From Microbacterium sp. MYb45 (GTDB lineage Bacteria > Actinomycetota > Actinomycetes > Actinomycetales > Microbacteriaceae), in contig NZ_PCPG01000014.1 in the NCBI RefSeq assembly GCF_002979655.1, positions 33,250-97,249 on the forward strand: 64,000 nt of DNA, in the 5' to 3' direction. This document shows, piece after piece, positions 8,886 to 17,550 of this stretch. Below the pieces are notes generated by a model. The model searched no databases, was not told the DNA's origin, and saw only the letters and a list, made by a program, of their open reading frames with translations. The translations under genes were made by a program, and so were the position numbers. The stretch's first letter is position 1; the number at the start of each line of letters is the position of its first letter.

Positions 8886-11800
8886 CAGTACTCGACCTCC
8901 TGGTCGCGACGACGGATCGTCGTGATCTCATCTCGCTGATTCCCCGTCGGACCGAGGTAGTTGAACGCCCACGCCAACTGCGCGTAGCCCCCGATCAGAT
9001 GGCTGGGCTTGAGCAGGATGCGCGTGAGGGAGTTGTGGATACCTCCGCGCTGACCGCTCGTCTCGGCGATCGGCACATCCACCGTGCGATCCTTCGCGTG
9101 GTACATGTACACCGTGCCCTCCGGCATCCGGTGCGAGACGTTCGCCCGTGCGACGACGACGCCGTTGCGGTTGTACGACTCGATCCAGTCGTTGTCGCGC
9201 ACGCCGATCTTGTCGGCGTCCTGCGGGCTCATCCAGATGGTGGGACCTCCCCGCGACAGCGACAGCATGAAGAGGTTGTCCTGGTACTCCGAGTGGATGG
9301 ACCACTTGGAGTGCGGAGTCAGATACCGCACCGCGACCTCAGCCTGGCCCGTCGCACCTCGTTGGGTGCTCCGCCCGGTCGCGCCGACCTTCGGGTCGTC
9401 GAACAGCCGGTGCATGTCCAGCGGCGGCCGGAACGTCGGCAGGTTCTCGCCGAGCTCCTCCATCCAGTCGTGGTCGAGATAGAAATGCTGGCGCCCGGTC
9501 AGGGTGTGCCACGGCTTCAGATGCTCGACGTTGATCGCGAAGGCCGTGTAGCGCCGCCCGCCATGCTCCGATCCGGACCACTCCGGCGAGGTGATAACGC
9601 TCCGCGGCTGCACCTGAACGTCGGCGAACGTGATGCGCTTGCCCTCCTCCTCTTCGGCGAGGAAGGCCATCTGCTGGCCGGTCCGCTTCTCGAGCTCGCG
9701 GAACCCCTGTACGGCCAGTCGGCCGTTGCTCGTTCCGGAGAACGCCAGGATCATCTCGCAGACGCGCTTGTCCGTGTCGAGCCGCACGCGCCCGGCCGCC
9801 GGCCCGGATGGGAACACCCCGTTGGACTGTGCCAGCGACGCGATCTCCCTGTCGGGTCGATAGGTGATCGCCTTCGTCGTCATGCCCAGCTTCGCGGTGA
9901 GCGGTCCGAGCGACTTCCAGCGCGCGGCGAGCGCGGGATAGTCGCGTTCGACGGGGATGAGCTTCGTCATCGTCACGCCCGGCACGAGAGGCGCGTCCTG
10001 CGGGACCACGCCGTGCGCGTACGCCATCACGTCGGGGGTGTCGTGCTGCAGCGGGGAGGCCACGATGTCGCGGCGCACACCCAGATGCCCCTCGCAGAGC
10101 TCGCTGAATCGCTCGGCGAGCTCGCCGAACAGGTCGTAGTCCGTCTTTGTCTGCCACGGCGGGTTGATGGCCGGGTTGAACGAGTGCAGGAACGGATGCA
10201 TGTCGGTCGACGACAGGTCGTACTTCTCGTACCAGGTCGCCGCGGGGAAGACGAGGTCGGAGAACAGCGTCGTCGAGGTCATGCGAAAGTCGGCCGTCAT
10301 GAGCAGATCGAGCTTGCCGACCGGTGCGTCCTCCCGCCACACGATGTCGCGCGGACGAGAGCCTTCCTCCGTCTCGGAAGCGCGGATGGCCGAGTCCGTC
10401 CCGAGCAGGTGCTTGAGGAAGTACTCGTTGCCCTTGCCCGACGACCCGAGGATGTTCGCCCGCCACACCGACACGACCCGGGGGAAGTTCTCCGGTGCGT
10501 CCGGGTCTTCGACGGCATAGTGCAGTGATCCGTCGTTCAGCGAGTCGACGATGTGCTGCGCGGGCTCCTTGCCCGCGACTTCGGCCTCGTCGCACAGGTC
10601 GAGCGGATTCCGGGAGAAGGTCGGGTAGCTCGGCATCCATCCGCGCTTGACCGACTCGACCAGGCAGTCGGCCGTCGTGCGGCCGGCGAAGGCCCCGCGT
10701 GCGAGAGGCGACGAGAGCTGATCCGCGGGCAGCCCGTCGTAGCGCCACTGGTCGGTCGCGAGGTACCAGAAGGCCGTGCCGATCATCTGCCGGGGCGGGC
10801 GGTTCCAGTCACCGGCGGTCGCATACTGCGAGTACCCGGTGATGGGCCGCACCTTCTCCTGGCCGACGTAGTGCGCCCACCCTCCGCCGTTGACGCCCTG
10901 ACACCCCGTCATGGTGGTCAGCGCCAGGAACGTGCGGTAGATCGTGTCGGAGTGGAACCAGTGGTTCGTCCCGGCCCCCATCAGGATCATGGATCGACCC
11001 CCGGAGCGTTCGGCGTTGTCGGCGAACTCCCGACCGATGCGCGTCGCCTGCTCGGCGGGCACGGCGGTGATCTCTTCCTGCCACGCCGGTGTGCCCGGAG
11101 ACGTCGGGTCGTCGTAGCCGGTCGGCCATTCTCCGGGGATGCCGTCGCGACCGACACCGTACTGCGCGAGCATGAGGTCGAACACGGTCGTCACGAGCTT
11201 GCCTGCGACTTCGCGGGTCGGTACTCCGCGGACGACGACTCCGGAGCCGCCGGCGTGTTCGGCGCCGGCCTCGGGCGGGAGGTCGAAGCGAGGAAGGGCG
11301 ACCTCGGCGGCCGCTCCATCCCACGACGCGAGGTCGGCGATGGAGAGCGGAGGTTCGACGCCCTCGAGGTCGAGGTTCCACTTCCCCTCGTCCTCGGGCG
11401 TGAACCGGTGTCCGAGCGACCCGTTCGGCACGACGGCGTCGCCGTGCTCGTCGAGGAGCACTGTCTTGAAATCCGCGCGAACGGCGGCAGCCTCTGTACC
11501 GCCGAGGTCGCTCGCGGTCAGGAACTTTCCGGCGACGAGCTTGTCGCCGTTCCGCTCGAGCGTCACCAGGTACGGAGCATCCGTGAACCGGCGCATGTAG
11601 TCCTCGAAGCGTTCGGTGCGCTTCTGCACGAAGTGCTCGGTGAGGATGACGTGCCCCATCGCGAGCGCCAGTGCCGCATCGGTGCCGGGGTGCGGAGCGA
11701 CCCACTCATCGGCGAACTTGGTGTTGTCGGTGTAGTCGGGCGAGACCGTGACGACCTTCTGGCCGCGGTAGCGGGCCTCGGCCATGAAGTGCGCATCCGG

Positions 11801-12631
11801 TGTTCGCGTGACCGGCACGTTCGAGCCCCACATGATCAGGTATCCCGCGTTCCACCAGTCGGCGGACTCGGGCACGTCGGTCTGATCGCCGAAGACCTGG
11901 GGGCTCGCGACGGGCAGATCCGCGTACCAGTCGTAGAACGAGAGGATCGACCCGCCGAGCAGGTTGAGGAACCGGGCTCCGGCGCCGTGCGACACCATCG
12001 ACATCGCCGGGATCGGAGAGAAGCCCGCGACGCGGTCGGGGCCGTAGGTCTTGACGGTGTGCACATGGGCCGCCGCCGCGATCTCGAGCGCCTCGTCCCA
12101 GGTGGTGCGCACGAGTCCGCCCTTGCCGCGCGCGCTCTTGTACGAGCGCGCGGCTTCGGGGTCTTCGACGATCGACGCCCACGCCGTCACGGGGTCGCCG
12201 TGGTGCGCCTTCGCCGCCCGATACAGTTCGGCGAGCGTGTCGCGGATGTAGGGATAGCGCACGCGGGTCGGCGAGTAGGTGTACCAGCTGAAGGCCGCGC
12301 CGCGCGGACAGCCCCGCGGCTCGTACTCCGGCGAATCGGGGCCGACCGAGGGGTAGTCGGTCTGCTGCGCCTCCCACGTGATGATGCCGTCTTTGACGTA
12401 CACCTTCCACGAGCACGACCCGGTGCAGTTGACGCCGTGCGTCGACCGCACCACCTTGTCGTGCGCCCACCGGTCGCGGTAGAACACATCGCCGGAGCGG
12501 CCTCCTTCGAGGAAGAGCGATCGAAGGTCTTGTGAGACCTCGCCGCGACGGAGGAACCGCCCCATGCCGAGCAGCGCGTCGGCGAGGGGACCATCGGTGG
12601 CCGGATGGATGTCATGCGTGGTCGGTGTCAT
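8885..12631 (-). CDS. narG: Respiratory nitrate reductase alpha subunit NarG (molybdenum bis-MGD catalytic subunit)
   Basis: 1248 residues, as expected for NarG. The N-terminal FS0 [4Fe-4S] site is His65-x3-Cys69-x3-Cys73 and then Cys108 (EPRGCPRGAAFSWY). The His ligand distinguishes NarG from periplasmic NapA. Further conserved blocks are NLLGGSILSFYDWYADLP and GWAHYVGQEKVRP. It reduces nitrate to nitrite on the cytoplasmic side. There is no N-terminal twin-arginine signal, only a remnant-like RR at 28-29. The start is the ATG at 12629-12631. The upstream in-frame extension overlaps narK and is not credible. narK ends 23 bases upstream. Confidence 0.96.
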   Translation of the reverse strand: MTPTTHDIHPATDGPLADALLGMGRFLRRGEVSQDLRSLFLEGGRSGDVFYRDRWAHDKVVRSTHGVNCTGSCSWKVYVKDGIITWEAQQTDYPSVGPDSPEYEPRGCPRGAAFSWYTYSPTRVRYPYIRDTLAELYRAAKAHHGDPVTAWASIVEDPEAARSYKSARGKGGLVRTTWDEALEIAAAAHVHTVKTYGPDRVAGFSPIPAMSMVSHGAGARFLNLLGGSILSFYDWYADLPVASPQVFGDQTDVPESADWWNAGYLIMWGSNVPVTRTPDAHFMAEARYRGQKVVTVSPDYTDNTKFADEWVAPHPGTDAALALAMGHVILTEHFVQKRTERFEDYMRRFTDAPYLVTLERNGDKLVAGKFLTASDLGGTEAAAVRADFKTVLLDEHGDAVVPNGSLGHRFTPEDEGKWNLDLEGVEPPLSIADLASWDGAAAEVALPRFDLPPEAGAEHAGGSGVVVRGVPTREVAGKLVTTVFDLMLAQYGVGRDGIPGEWPTGYDDPTSPGTPAWQEEITAVPAEQATRIGREFADNAERSGGRSMILMGAGTNHWFHSDTIYRTFLALTTMTGCQGVNGGGWAHYVGQEKVRPITGYSQYATAGDWNRPPRQMIGTAFWYLATDQWRYDGLPADQLSSPLARGAFAGRTTADCLVESVKRGWMPSYPTFSRNPLDLCDEAEVAGKEPAQHIVDSLNDGSLHYAVEDPDAPENFPRVVSVWRANILGSSGKGNEYFLKHLLGTDSAIRASETEEGSRPRDIVWREDAPVGKLDLLMTADFRMTSTTLFSDLVFPAATWYEKYDLSSTDMHPFLHSFNPAINPPWQTKTDYDLFGELAERFSELCEGHLGVRRDIVASPLQHDTPDVMAYAHGVVPQDAPLVPGVTMTKLIPVERDYPALAARWKSLGPLTAKLGMTTKAITYRPDREIASLAQSNGVFPSGPAAGRVRLDTDKRVCEMILAFSGTSNGRLAVQGFRELEKRTGQQMAFLAEEEEGKRITFADVQVQPRSVITSPEWSGSEHGGRRYTAFAINVEHLKPWHTLTGRQHFYLDHDWMEELGENLPTFRPPLDMHRLFDDPKVGATGRSTQRGATGQAEVAVRYLTPHSKWSIHSEYQDNLFMLSLSRGGPTIWMSPQDADKIGVRDNDWIESYNRNGVVVARANVSHRMPEGTVYMYHAKDRTVDVPIAETSGQRGGIHNSLTRILLKPSHLIGGYAQLAWAFNYLGPTGNQRDEITTIRRRDQEVEY

Positions 12632-12654
12632 GGCGCAACTCTCAGATCGTGCGG

Positions 12655-13971
12655 TCAGCTCTTGGCGGGCGCGCCCGGACGCGCGTAGTAGTACCAGGTC
12701 AGCGCCGTGCAGAACAGGCACCAGGCGCCGCAGATCACGAAGAACGCGAACGGGGCGACGGCCGACAACGACATCCCGACGATGAACGGTCCGAACGCCG
12801 CCACCGCCGAGGTGAAGCCCACGACGCCGCCCGCCTGGCGCTTCGGGAACAGCATCGGCATCTGCTTGAACGTGCCCGCATTGCCCAGGCCGGCGAAGAA
12901 GAAGATCGTGATCATTCCGGCCATGAATCCCCAGAACTCGTTCACGTCCGTCGGCGCGAGGAAGAACAGCGTGATGATCGTCCCGGCCGTCATGCCGATG
13001 CCCGAGATGAACGTGAACGGCGCCCCGCCGAACCGGTCGCACAGTGGGCCGGCGACTGCGCGCACGAGGGCGCCGAGTGCCGGACCGATCCACATGTAGG
13101 CGAGCGGGTCCGGCGCGTTCTCGAACCCGCCGTAGACGTTGACGATGATGAGTCCCATCTGCGCCGCGAGCCCCGCATAGGCACCGAAGGTCATCATGTA
13201 GATCGCGGTCATGATCCACGTGTGCTTAAGGCGGAAGATGTCGAGCTGATCCCGGAAGTTCGCCTGCACCGGAACGCGCCGGAGGAAGACGAAGGCGAGG
13301 ATGCTCGCCAGCACCGCCCAGGGGATCAGGACGAGGCCGCCGTTGTGCAGCCACATGTTCGCACCGCCGTCGACCGTGGACTGCGGGTCGAGGAACCAGG
13401 TGCCCAGGAGCCCGAAACCGATCACCCACGGAACCAGCACCTGGACGACGCCGATGCCGAAGTTGCCGATGCCTGCCTGGAGCCCGAGCGCCGTGCCCTG
13501 CATCCGCTTCGGGAAGAAGTAGCTGGTCGACGGCATGTAGCCCGAGAAGACGCCGCCGCCGATCCCCGCCGCGAAGGCGAGCGCCAGGAGCACTGCATAG
13601 GGCGTCGACGTGTCGCGCACCGCGAGCGTCCACCCGAGCATGGGGAGGGCGAGCAAAAGCGAGCTCCATCCCACCAGCGCCCTGGTGCCCACGATGGGCG
13701 GGAGGAACATGAAGGCGAAGCGGAGGAGACCGCCGGCCAGACCGGGGATCGCCGCCAGCCAGTAGAGCTGCCCCTGGTCGAGGTCGAAGCCGATGGCGTT
13801 CAGCCGTGGGGCGATCGCGCTGACCAGGTACCAGGTCGCGAAGCCGAGCAGCAGCGAGTAGGTCGTGATCCAGAGCGTGCGCCAGGCGAGGGATCTGTCC
13901 CACGTGGCATCGTCTTCCGGATTCCAGTTGGACAGGTCCTTGGCGAGTGCTTCCCCGGATTTCACGTGCAC
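12655..13971 (-). CDS. narK: NarK-type nitrate/nitrite transporter (MFS), first gene of the nar operon
   Basis: 438 residues from the GTG at 13969-13971. A second GTG two codons later (13963-13965) sits better, 9 bases from the GAAGGG ribosome-binding sequence, and may be the true start. The open frame continues upstream to 14040, but that stretch contains the palindromic operator at 13991-14006. About 12 membrane helices are visible, with family segments GGVFSGYMPSTSYFFPKR and GIGNFGIGVVQ, the two nitrate-signature regions of NarK. The long N-terminal soluble lead (NWNPEDDATWDRSLAWRTLW) is typical of actinobacterial and pseudomonad NarK. It is the probable promoter-proximal gene of narK-narGHJI-narK-moaA. 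Confidence 0.9.
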   Translation of the reverse strand: MHVKSGEALAKDLSNWNPEDDATWDRSLAWRTLWITTYSLLLGFATWYLVSAIAPRLNAIGFDLDQGQLYWLAAIPGLAGGLLRFAFMFLPPIVGTRALVGWSSLLLALPMLGWTLAVRDTSTPYAVLLALAFAAGIGGGVFSGYMPSTSYFFPKRMQGTALGLQAGIGNFGIGVVQVLVPWVIGFGLLGTWFLDPQSTVDGGANMWLHNGGLVLIPWAVLASILAFVFLRRVPVQANFRDQLDIFRLKHTWIMTAIYMMTFGAYAGLAAQMGLIIVNVYGGFENAPDPLAYMWIGPALGALVRAVAGPLCDRFGGAPFTFISGIGMTAGTIITLFFLAPTDVNEFWGFMAGMITIFFFAGLGNAGTFKQMPMLFPKRQAGGVVGFTSAVAAFGPFIVGMSLSAVAPFAFFVICGAWCLFCTALTWYYYARPGAPAKS

Positions 13972-13990
13972 GATCCCTTCAGAAGACGCA

Positions 13991-14006
13991 ATGTAACGTG
14001 TTACAT
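13991..14006. promoter_or_regulatory. Palindromic operator upstream of the nar operon
   Basis: ATGTAACGTGTTACAT: 7-base perfect arms around a central GT. It ends 20 bases before the GTG of narK and directly follows a -10-like GATACT (minus strand, 14014-14009), so it would cover the transcription start. It does not match the FNR/Crp half-site TTGAT or TGTGA, so the regulator is unidentified. The position suggests a repressor of the whole nar operon. Confidence 0.6.
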
Positions 14007-14113
14007 CCAGTATCGTCCGCAGTGTCGTCGTGAAGTGCACTCCGAACCGTGTTTAATCGACGCCCGCAGCAGATCTCCCGCGGTGACTCGTTCCCGGCTC
14101 GGGCCGGTCCGCC

Positions 14114-14149
14114 GCGGCAGTGCGCCCAGTATCCACCTGGCACTGCCGC
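14114..14149. terminator. Inverted repeat between cydC and narK, candidate terminator
   Basis: 10-base perfect arms GCGGCAGTGC (14114-14123) and GCACTGCCGC (14140-14149) with a 16-base loop. It lies about 45 bases beyond the cydC stop and upstream of the nar promoter, where the cyd transcript should end. There is no T-run after either arm, so it may instead be a regulatory site. Confidence 0.4.
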
Positions 14150-14191
14150 TCGACAAGGGGTTCTGCGTCGACCCCGGAACTGCGCCTCGGC

Positions 14192-15859
14192 TCAGCGCGT
14201 GCGCCCACCCTCGAGCCGCACGACGCGATCGACCGTGCCTGCGGGCGGTGCCACGTGCGAGATCAACAGCACCGACTGCTCCCCCGCCGCCTCGAGCAGG
14301 TCGCGCAGCAGCGCGTCGGACGCGTCGGGGTCGACTCCCGCCGTGGGCTCGTCCAGCACCAGCACGGGGAACCCACGCAGCAGGGCGCGGGCGAGCGCGA
14401 GGCGCTGCGCCTGACCACCCGACACGAGCACGCCACGGTCGCCGACCCTCGCGTCGAGGCCACCACGCTCCCGGGCCCACTCCCCGAGGCCGACCCGGTC
14501 GAGCACGGCATACAGTTCGTCGTCGGTCGCCGTGTCGCGCGCGAAGAGCAGGTTCTGGCGGATGTCCTCATCGAACAGCTGGGGGCTCTGCTCGCAGAGG
14601 CCGATGGCCCGACGCAGCGCCGGTCCGGACATCTCCGCCGCGTCCTGCCCGTCGATCAGGTACTCGCCCTGCACGCGGAGGAAGCCGACGAGCGCAGCCG
14701 CCAGCGAGCTCTTCCCCGCCCCGCTCGGCCCTGCCACCAGCACCCGCTCCCCTGGCCGCAGATCGAGGTCGACCCCCGTGAGCGCAGGAGCACCGCCGGG
14801 CCAGTTCGCGCGAACGCCACGCATCCGGATCGTCGGCGTACCGTCAAACTCGACGTCGTCGCCCGCGTCTGGGCGGAGCTCGTCGGGCATCCGCTCCGGC
14901 AACGTGTCGACGATGCGCTCCGCGCTCGAACGGACGCTCCGCCATGACGCCGCGGCCACCGGCACCGCGCCGAAGATCTCGAACACCACCATCGGCACCA
15001 GGACTGCGACGGCCAGCCACGGCCCGTCGATGGAACCGTCGACGAGTCCGGGCGCGGCAGCGGCGAGCGCCCACACGGATGCCGCGCCGGCGACCGCAGA
15101 GACGACGCCCGCGGCGATGGCCTGCGCGAATGAGGCGCGGTCGACGACGCGTCGCAGGGCGGAATCCGCCGCCGCGATCCGCTCGCGCGCCTGCGCCTCG
15201 GCACCGTAGGCCAGGAGCACGTCGAGGCTGCCGAAGTAGTCGACCAGCGCGGCCGAGAGCTCGGCCCGTCGCACGGACACGAGCGCTTCGGCACGCGAGC
15301 CGAACACCCAGCCGAGTCCGATCGCCGCGGCCGCAGCGGCCAACAGGCACACCGCCAGCGTGAGGGCGGCCGGCGGCGAGACGAATGCGATGAAGCCCAC
15401 GGCCCCGACCGCCACGACCGCGGCGACCCCGAGCGGCTGCACCACACGCAGCGGCAGGTTCTGCAGGTTCTCGACGTCGTCCACCAGGGCGGTGAGCATC
15501 TGTCCGCGATCCGTCGCACCGAGACCGGCCGGAGAGAGCGGTGTCAGTCTCCGCACCATGTCGGCCCGCGTCGAGGCGAGCTGTCGCAGCGCAGCATCGT
15601 GGCCGCTCAGCCGCTCGAGATAGCGGGTGACGGCGCGGGACACCGCGAAGAACCGCACGCCGACGACCGCGATCGACAGCGGGACGAGCGAGTCGACGAT
15701 GGACGCGCTCACGATCAGCCAGCCGCTGACCGCCAGCAGGCTCACGGCGGCGGCGGCCGACAACACGCCCCAGACGAGGCCGGGGACGAAGCGTCCGATC
15801 GGCGGCTGCGCGAGCTGCAGGACACCGCGGATCCGTTCGCGACGTGTCGACCCGCTCAT
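14192..15859 (-). CDS. cydC: Heterodimeric ABC exporter half CydC (cytochrome bd assembly)
   Basis: 555 residues: six-helix ABC exporter domain (about 1-300) followed by an ATPase domain with Walker A GPSGAGKSS, signature VSGGQAQR, Walker B VLVLDEP and switch His in LISHVAPP. CydDC exports glutathione/cysteine-type thiols or handles haem, and is needed to assemble the bd oxidase. In this actinobacterium the low-molecular-weight thiol would be cysteine or mycothiol, not glutathione. The ATG overlaps the cydD stop by 4 bases. It is the last gene of cydABDC. Confidence 0.9.
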   Translation of the reverse strand: MSGSTRRERIRGVLQLAQPPIGRFVPGLVWGVLSAAAAVSLLAVSGWLIVSASIVDSLVPLSIAVVGVRFFAVSRAVTRYLERLSGHDAALRQLASTRADMVRRLTPLSPAGLGATDRGQMLTALVDDVENLQNLPLRVVQPLGVAAVVAVGAVGFIAFVSPPAALTLAVCLLAAAAAAIGLGWVFGSRAEALVSVRRAELSAALVDYFGSLDVLLAYGAEAQARERIAAADSALRRVVDRASFAQAIAAGVVSAVAGAASVWALAAAAPGLVDGSIDGPWLAVAVLVPMVVFEIFGAVPVAAASWRSVRSSAERIVDTLPERMPDELRPDAGDDVEFDGTPTIRMRGVRANWPGGAPALTGVDLDLRPGERVLVAGPSGAGKSSLAAALVGFLRVQGEYLIDGQDAAEMSGPALRRAIGLCEQSPQLFDEDIRQNLLFARDTATDDELYAVLDRVGLGEWARERGGLDARVGDRGVLVSGGQAQRLALARALLRGFPVLVLDEPTAGVDPDASDALLRDLLEAAGEQSVLLISHVAPPAGTVDRVVRLEGGRTR

Positions 15860-17550
15860 GCGTTCACCCCCAGCGTCACGATGTGATCGGCGATGTCCCG
15901 CGCGGTCCGACGGTGCGACACCAGGAGGATGCTCGCCCCGGCATCCGCTCGTGCGCGCAGCGAACGCCAGAGCCGGTCCTCGGTGTCGGGGTCGAGAGCA
16001 CTCGAGGGCTCGTCGAGCGCGAGCATCCGGCACGGGTCGGACGCCTGACGGTACAGCGCTCTGGCGACAGCGACGCGCTGCGCCTGACCGCCCGACAGAC
16101 CGCTGCCCTGCACGCCGAGTTCGAGGGCGGGGTCGATGCCCTCCGCACAGGCGTCGTCGAGCGCCACTCGGATGCGGTCGGCATCCGGTTCCGGATCGCC
16201 GAGTGCGACGTTCGCCGCCACCGTCCCCCGCATCAGCCCCGGAGTCTGCCCGGCCCAGGCGAGCCAGGCCGCCGGGGAGAGCCCACGGAGGTCGTGCCCG
16301 GCGAAGGTGGCCATCCCGTCGAAGTCGGCCGCGCCCCGGAGTGCCGCGAGCAGGGAGGACTTGCCCGCGCCGCTCGGCCCCTCGATCAGCGTGATCGTTC
16401 CGGGCTCGGCGGTGAACGACACGGGAGGCAGGTCCCGCACGCGCAGCCCTTCGACCACGAGGGCTCCCGCATCCGCCGGTCCCGCCGGCCCCACCGGTCC
16501 CGCCGGTCCCGCCGGTCCCACTTGCAGGATCGATTCACGGATGCCGGACGATTCGCCGGCGATTCCTCCTGCATCCGTGGAACCGTCCTGCATCTGTACC
16601 CGGGCCCGCGCCGCGTCGAGCACCTCGAACACGTCTTCGGTCGCCGCGACCCCCTCGGCGGCCGCGTGGAACTGCACCCCCACCTGTCGGATCGGCAGGA
16701 ACGCCTCGGGTGCGAGCAGCAGCACGAACAGCCCGACCTCGAGTGTCAGGTCGCCCGACAGCAGCCGGAACCCGACCGACACCGCGATCAGTGCGACCGC
16801 GAGCGAGGCCAGCAGCTCCATCGCGAAGCCGGACAGGAACGAGAACCGCAGCACCTTCATGGTCTCGCGGCGATACTCGTCGGCGGTGACCTCGATGCGG
16901 TCGGCAGCGCGCCGATCACGCCCGAACAGCCGCAGCGTCGACAGCCCCTGCACCGTGTCGGCGAAGCGGGCGGCGAGGCGCTGCAGCGTCTGCCACTGCC
17001 GCGTCTGCACGGTGCGGGTCGCCATCCCGATGAGGATCAGGAACAGCGGGATCAGCGGCAGGGTGATGATCGCGGTGAGCCCGCTCGGCCAGTCCTTCCA
17101 CCACATCACGGCCACCACCACCGGCGTCGCGATCACGGTCAGCACGAGCTGCGGGATGTAGCGGGCGAAGTACGCGTCGAGCGCTTCCAGTCCGTGTCCC
17201 GCGGTCACGGCGAGCTCGGTCTGGTTCCGCTGCGCGAGCCACCCCGGTCCCAATCGACCGACTGCGGAGATCAGGGCCGAGCGCAGCTGCATCCCGGTCT
17301 TCGCGGCGGCCCGGGTGCCCGCGGCATCCGAGGCGGCGATCAGCAGCCCGCGCAGCAGCGCCGTGAGCAGCAACCAGATCAGGGATGCCGAGACGTCACG
17401 CCCCGCGATCGCCCCGGTGACGGCATCCGTCAGCAGCCAGGCGAAGACGATAACGACCGCCGTCTGGACGACGCCGATCAACGCGGATGCCGCGAGGAAC
17501 CCCCTCGCGGCACCCGCGTAGCGCAGCAGTCTCGGATCGACGGGTTTCAC
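15856..17550 (-). CDS. cydD: Heterodimeric ABC exporter half CydD (cytochrome bd assembly)
   Basis: 564 residues. The exporter membrane domain covers about residues 1-310 and the ATPase domain about 350-564 (Walker A GPSGAGKSS, signature LSGGQAQR, Walker B MLALDEPSSALD, switch His in LVSHRRTA). Between the two lies a collagen-like linker of five Gly-Pro-x triplets (about residues 343-357) that is unusual for CydD. It pairs with CydC. The GTG start overlaps the cydB stop (GTGA, 17547-17550) and the end overlaps cydC, so cydB, cydD and cydC are translationally coupled. Confidence 0.9.
   Translation of the reverse strand: MKPVDPRLLRYAGAARGFLAASALIGVVQTAVVIVFAWLLTDAVTGAIAGRDVSASLIWLLLTALLRGLLIAASDAAGTRAAAKTGMQLRSALISAVGRLGPGWLAQRNQTELAVTAGHGLEALDAYFARYIPQLVLTVIATPVVVAVMWWKDWPSGLTAIITLPLIPLFLILIGMATRTVQTRQWQTLQRLAARFADTVQGLSTLRLFGRDRRAADRIEVTADEYRRETMKVLRFSFLSGFAMELLASLAVALIAVSVGFRLLSGDLTLEVGLFVLLLAPEAFLPIRQVGVQFHAAAEGVAATEDVFEVLDAARARVQMQDGSTDAGGIAGESSGIRESILQVGPAGPAGPVGPAGPADAGALVVEGLRVRDLPPVSFTAEPGTITLIEGPSGAGKSSLLAALRGAADFDGMATFAGHDLRGLSPAAWLAWAGQTPGLMRGTVAANVALGDPEPDADRIRVALDDACAEGIDPALELGVQGSGLSGGQAQRVAVARALYRQASDPCRMLALDEPSSALDPDTEDRLWRSLRARADAGASILLVSHRRTARDIADHIVTLGVNA
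16475..16519. repeat. Five tandem 9-base units encoding a Gly-Pro-x linker in CydD
   Basis: Five adjacent 9-base units close to GCCGGTCCC, with one substitution in the second and one in the third copy. On the coding minus strand they give GPA-GPA-GPV-GPA-GPA between the membrane and ATPase domains of CydD. Such tandem units expand and contract by slippage without changing the frame, so copy number may vary between strains. Confidence 0.85.

Noticed and set aside
10553..12535. A 660-codon frame antisense to narG
   Set aside because: It lies wholly within narG, whose Fe-S and molybdenum motifs are intact; the composition is Arg/Val/Gly-rich noise.
13972..14040. An N-terminal extension of the first narK to an ATG at 14040
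   Set aside because: The extension would place the 16-base palindrome and a -10-like box inside the gene, and GAAGGG is well placed for the GTG starts at 13965-13971.
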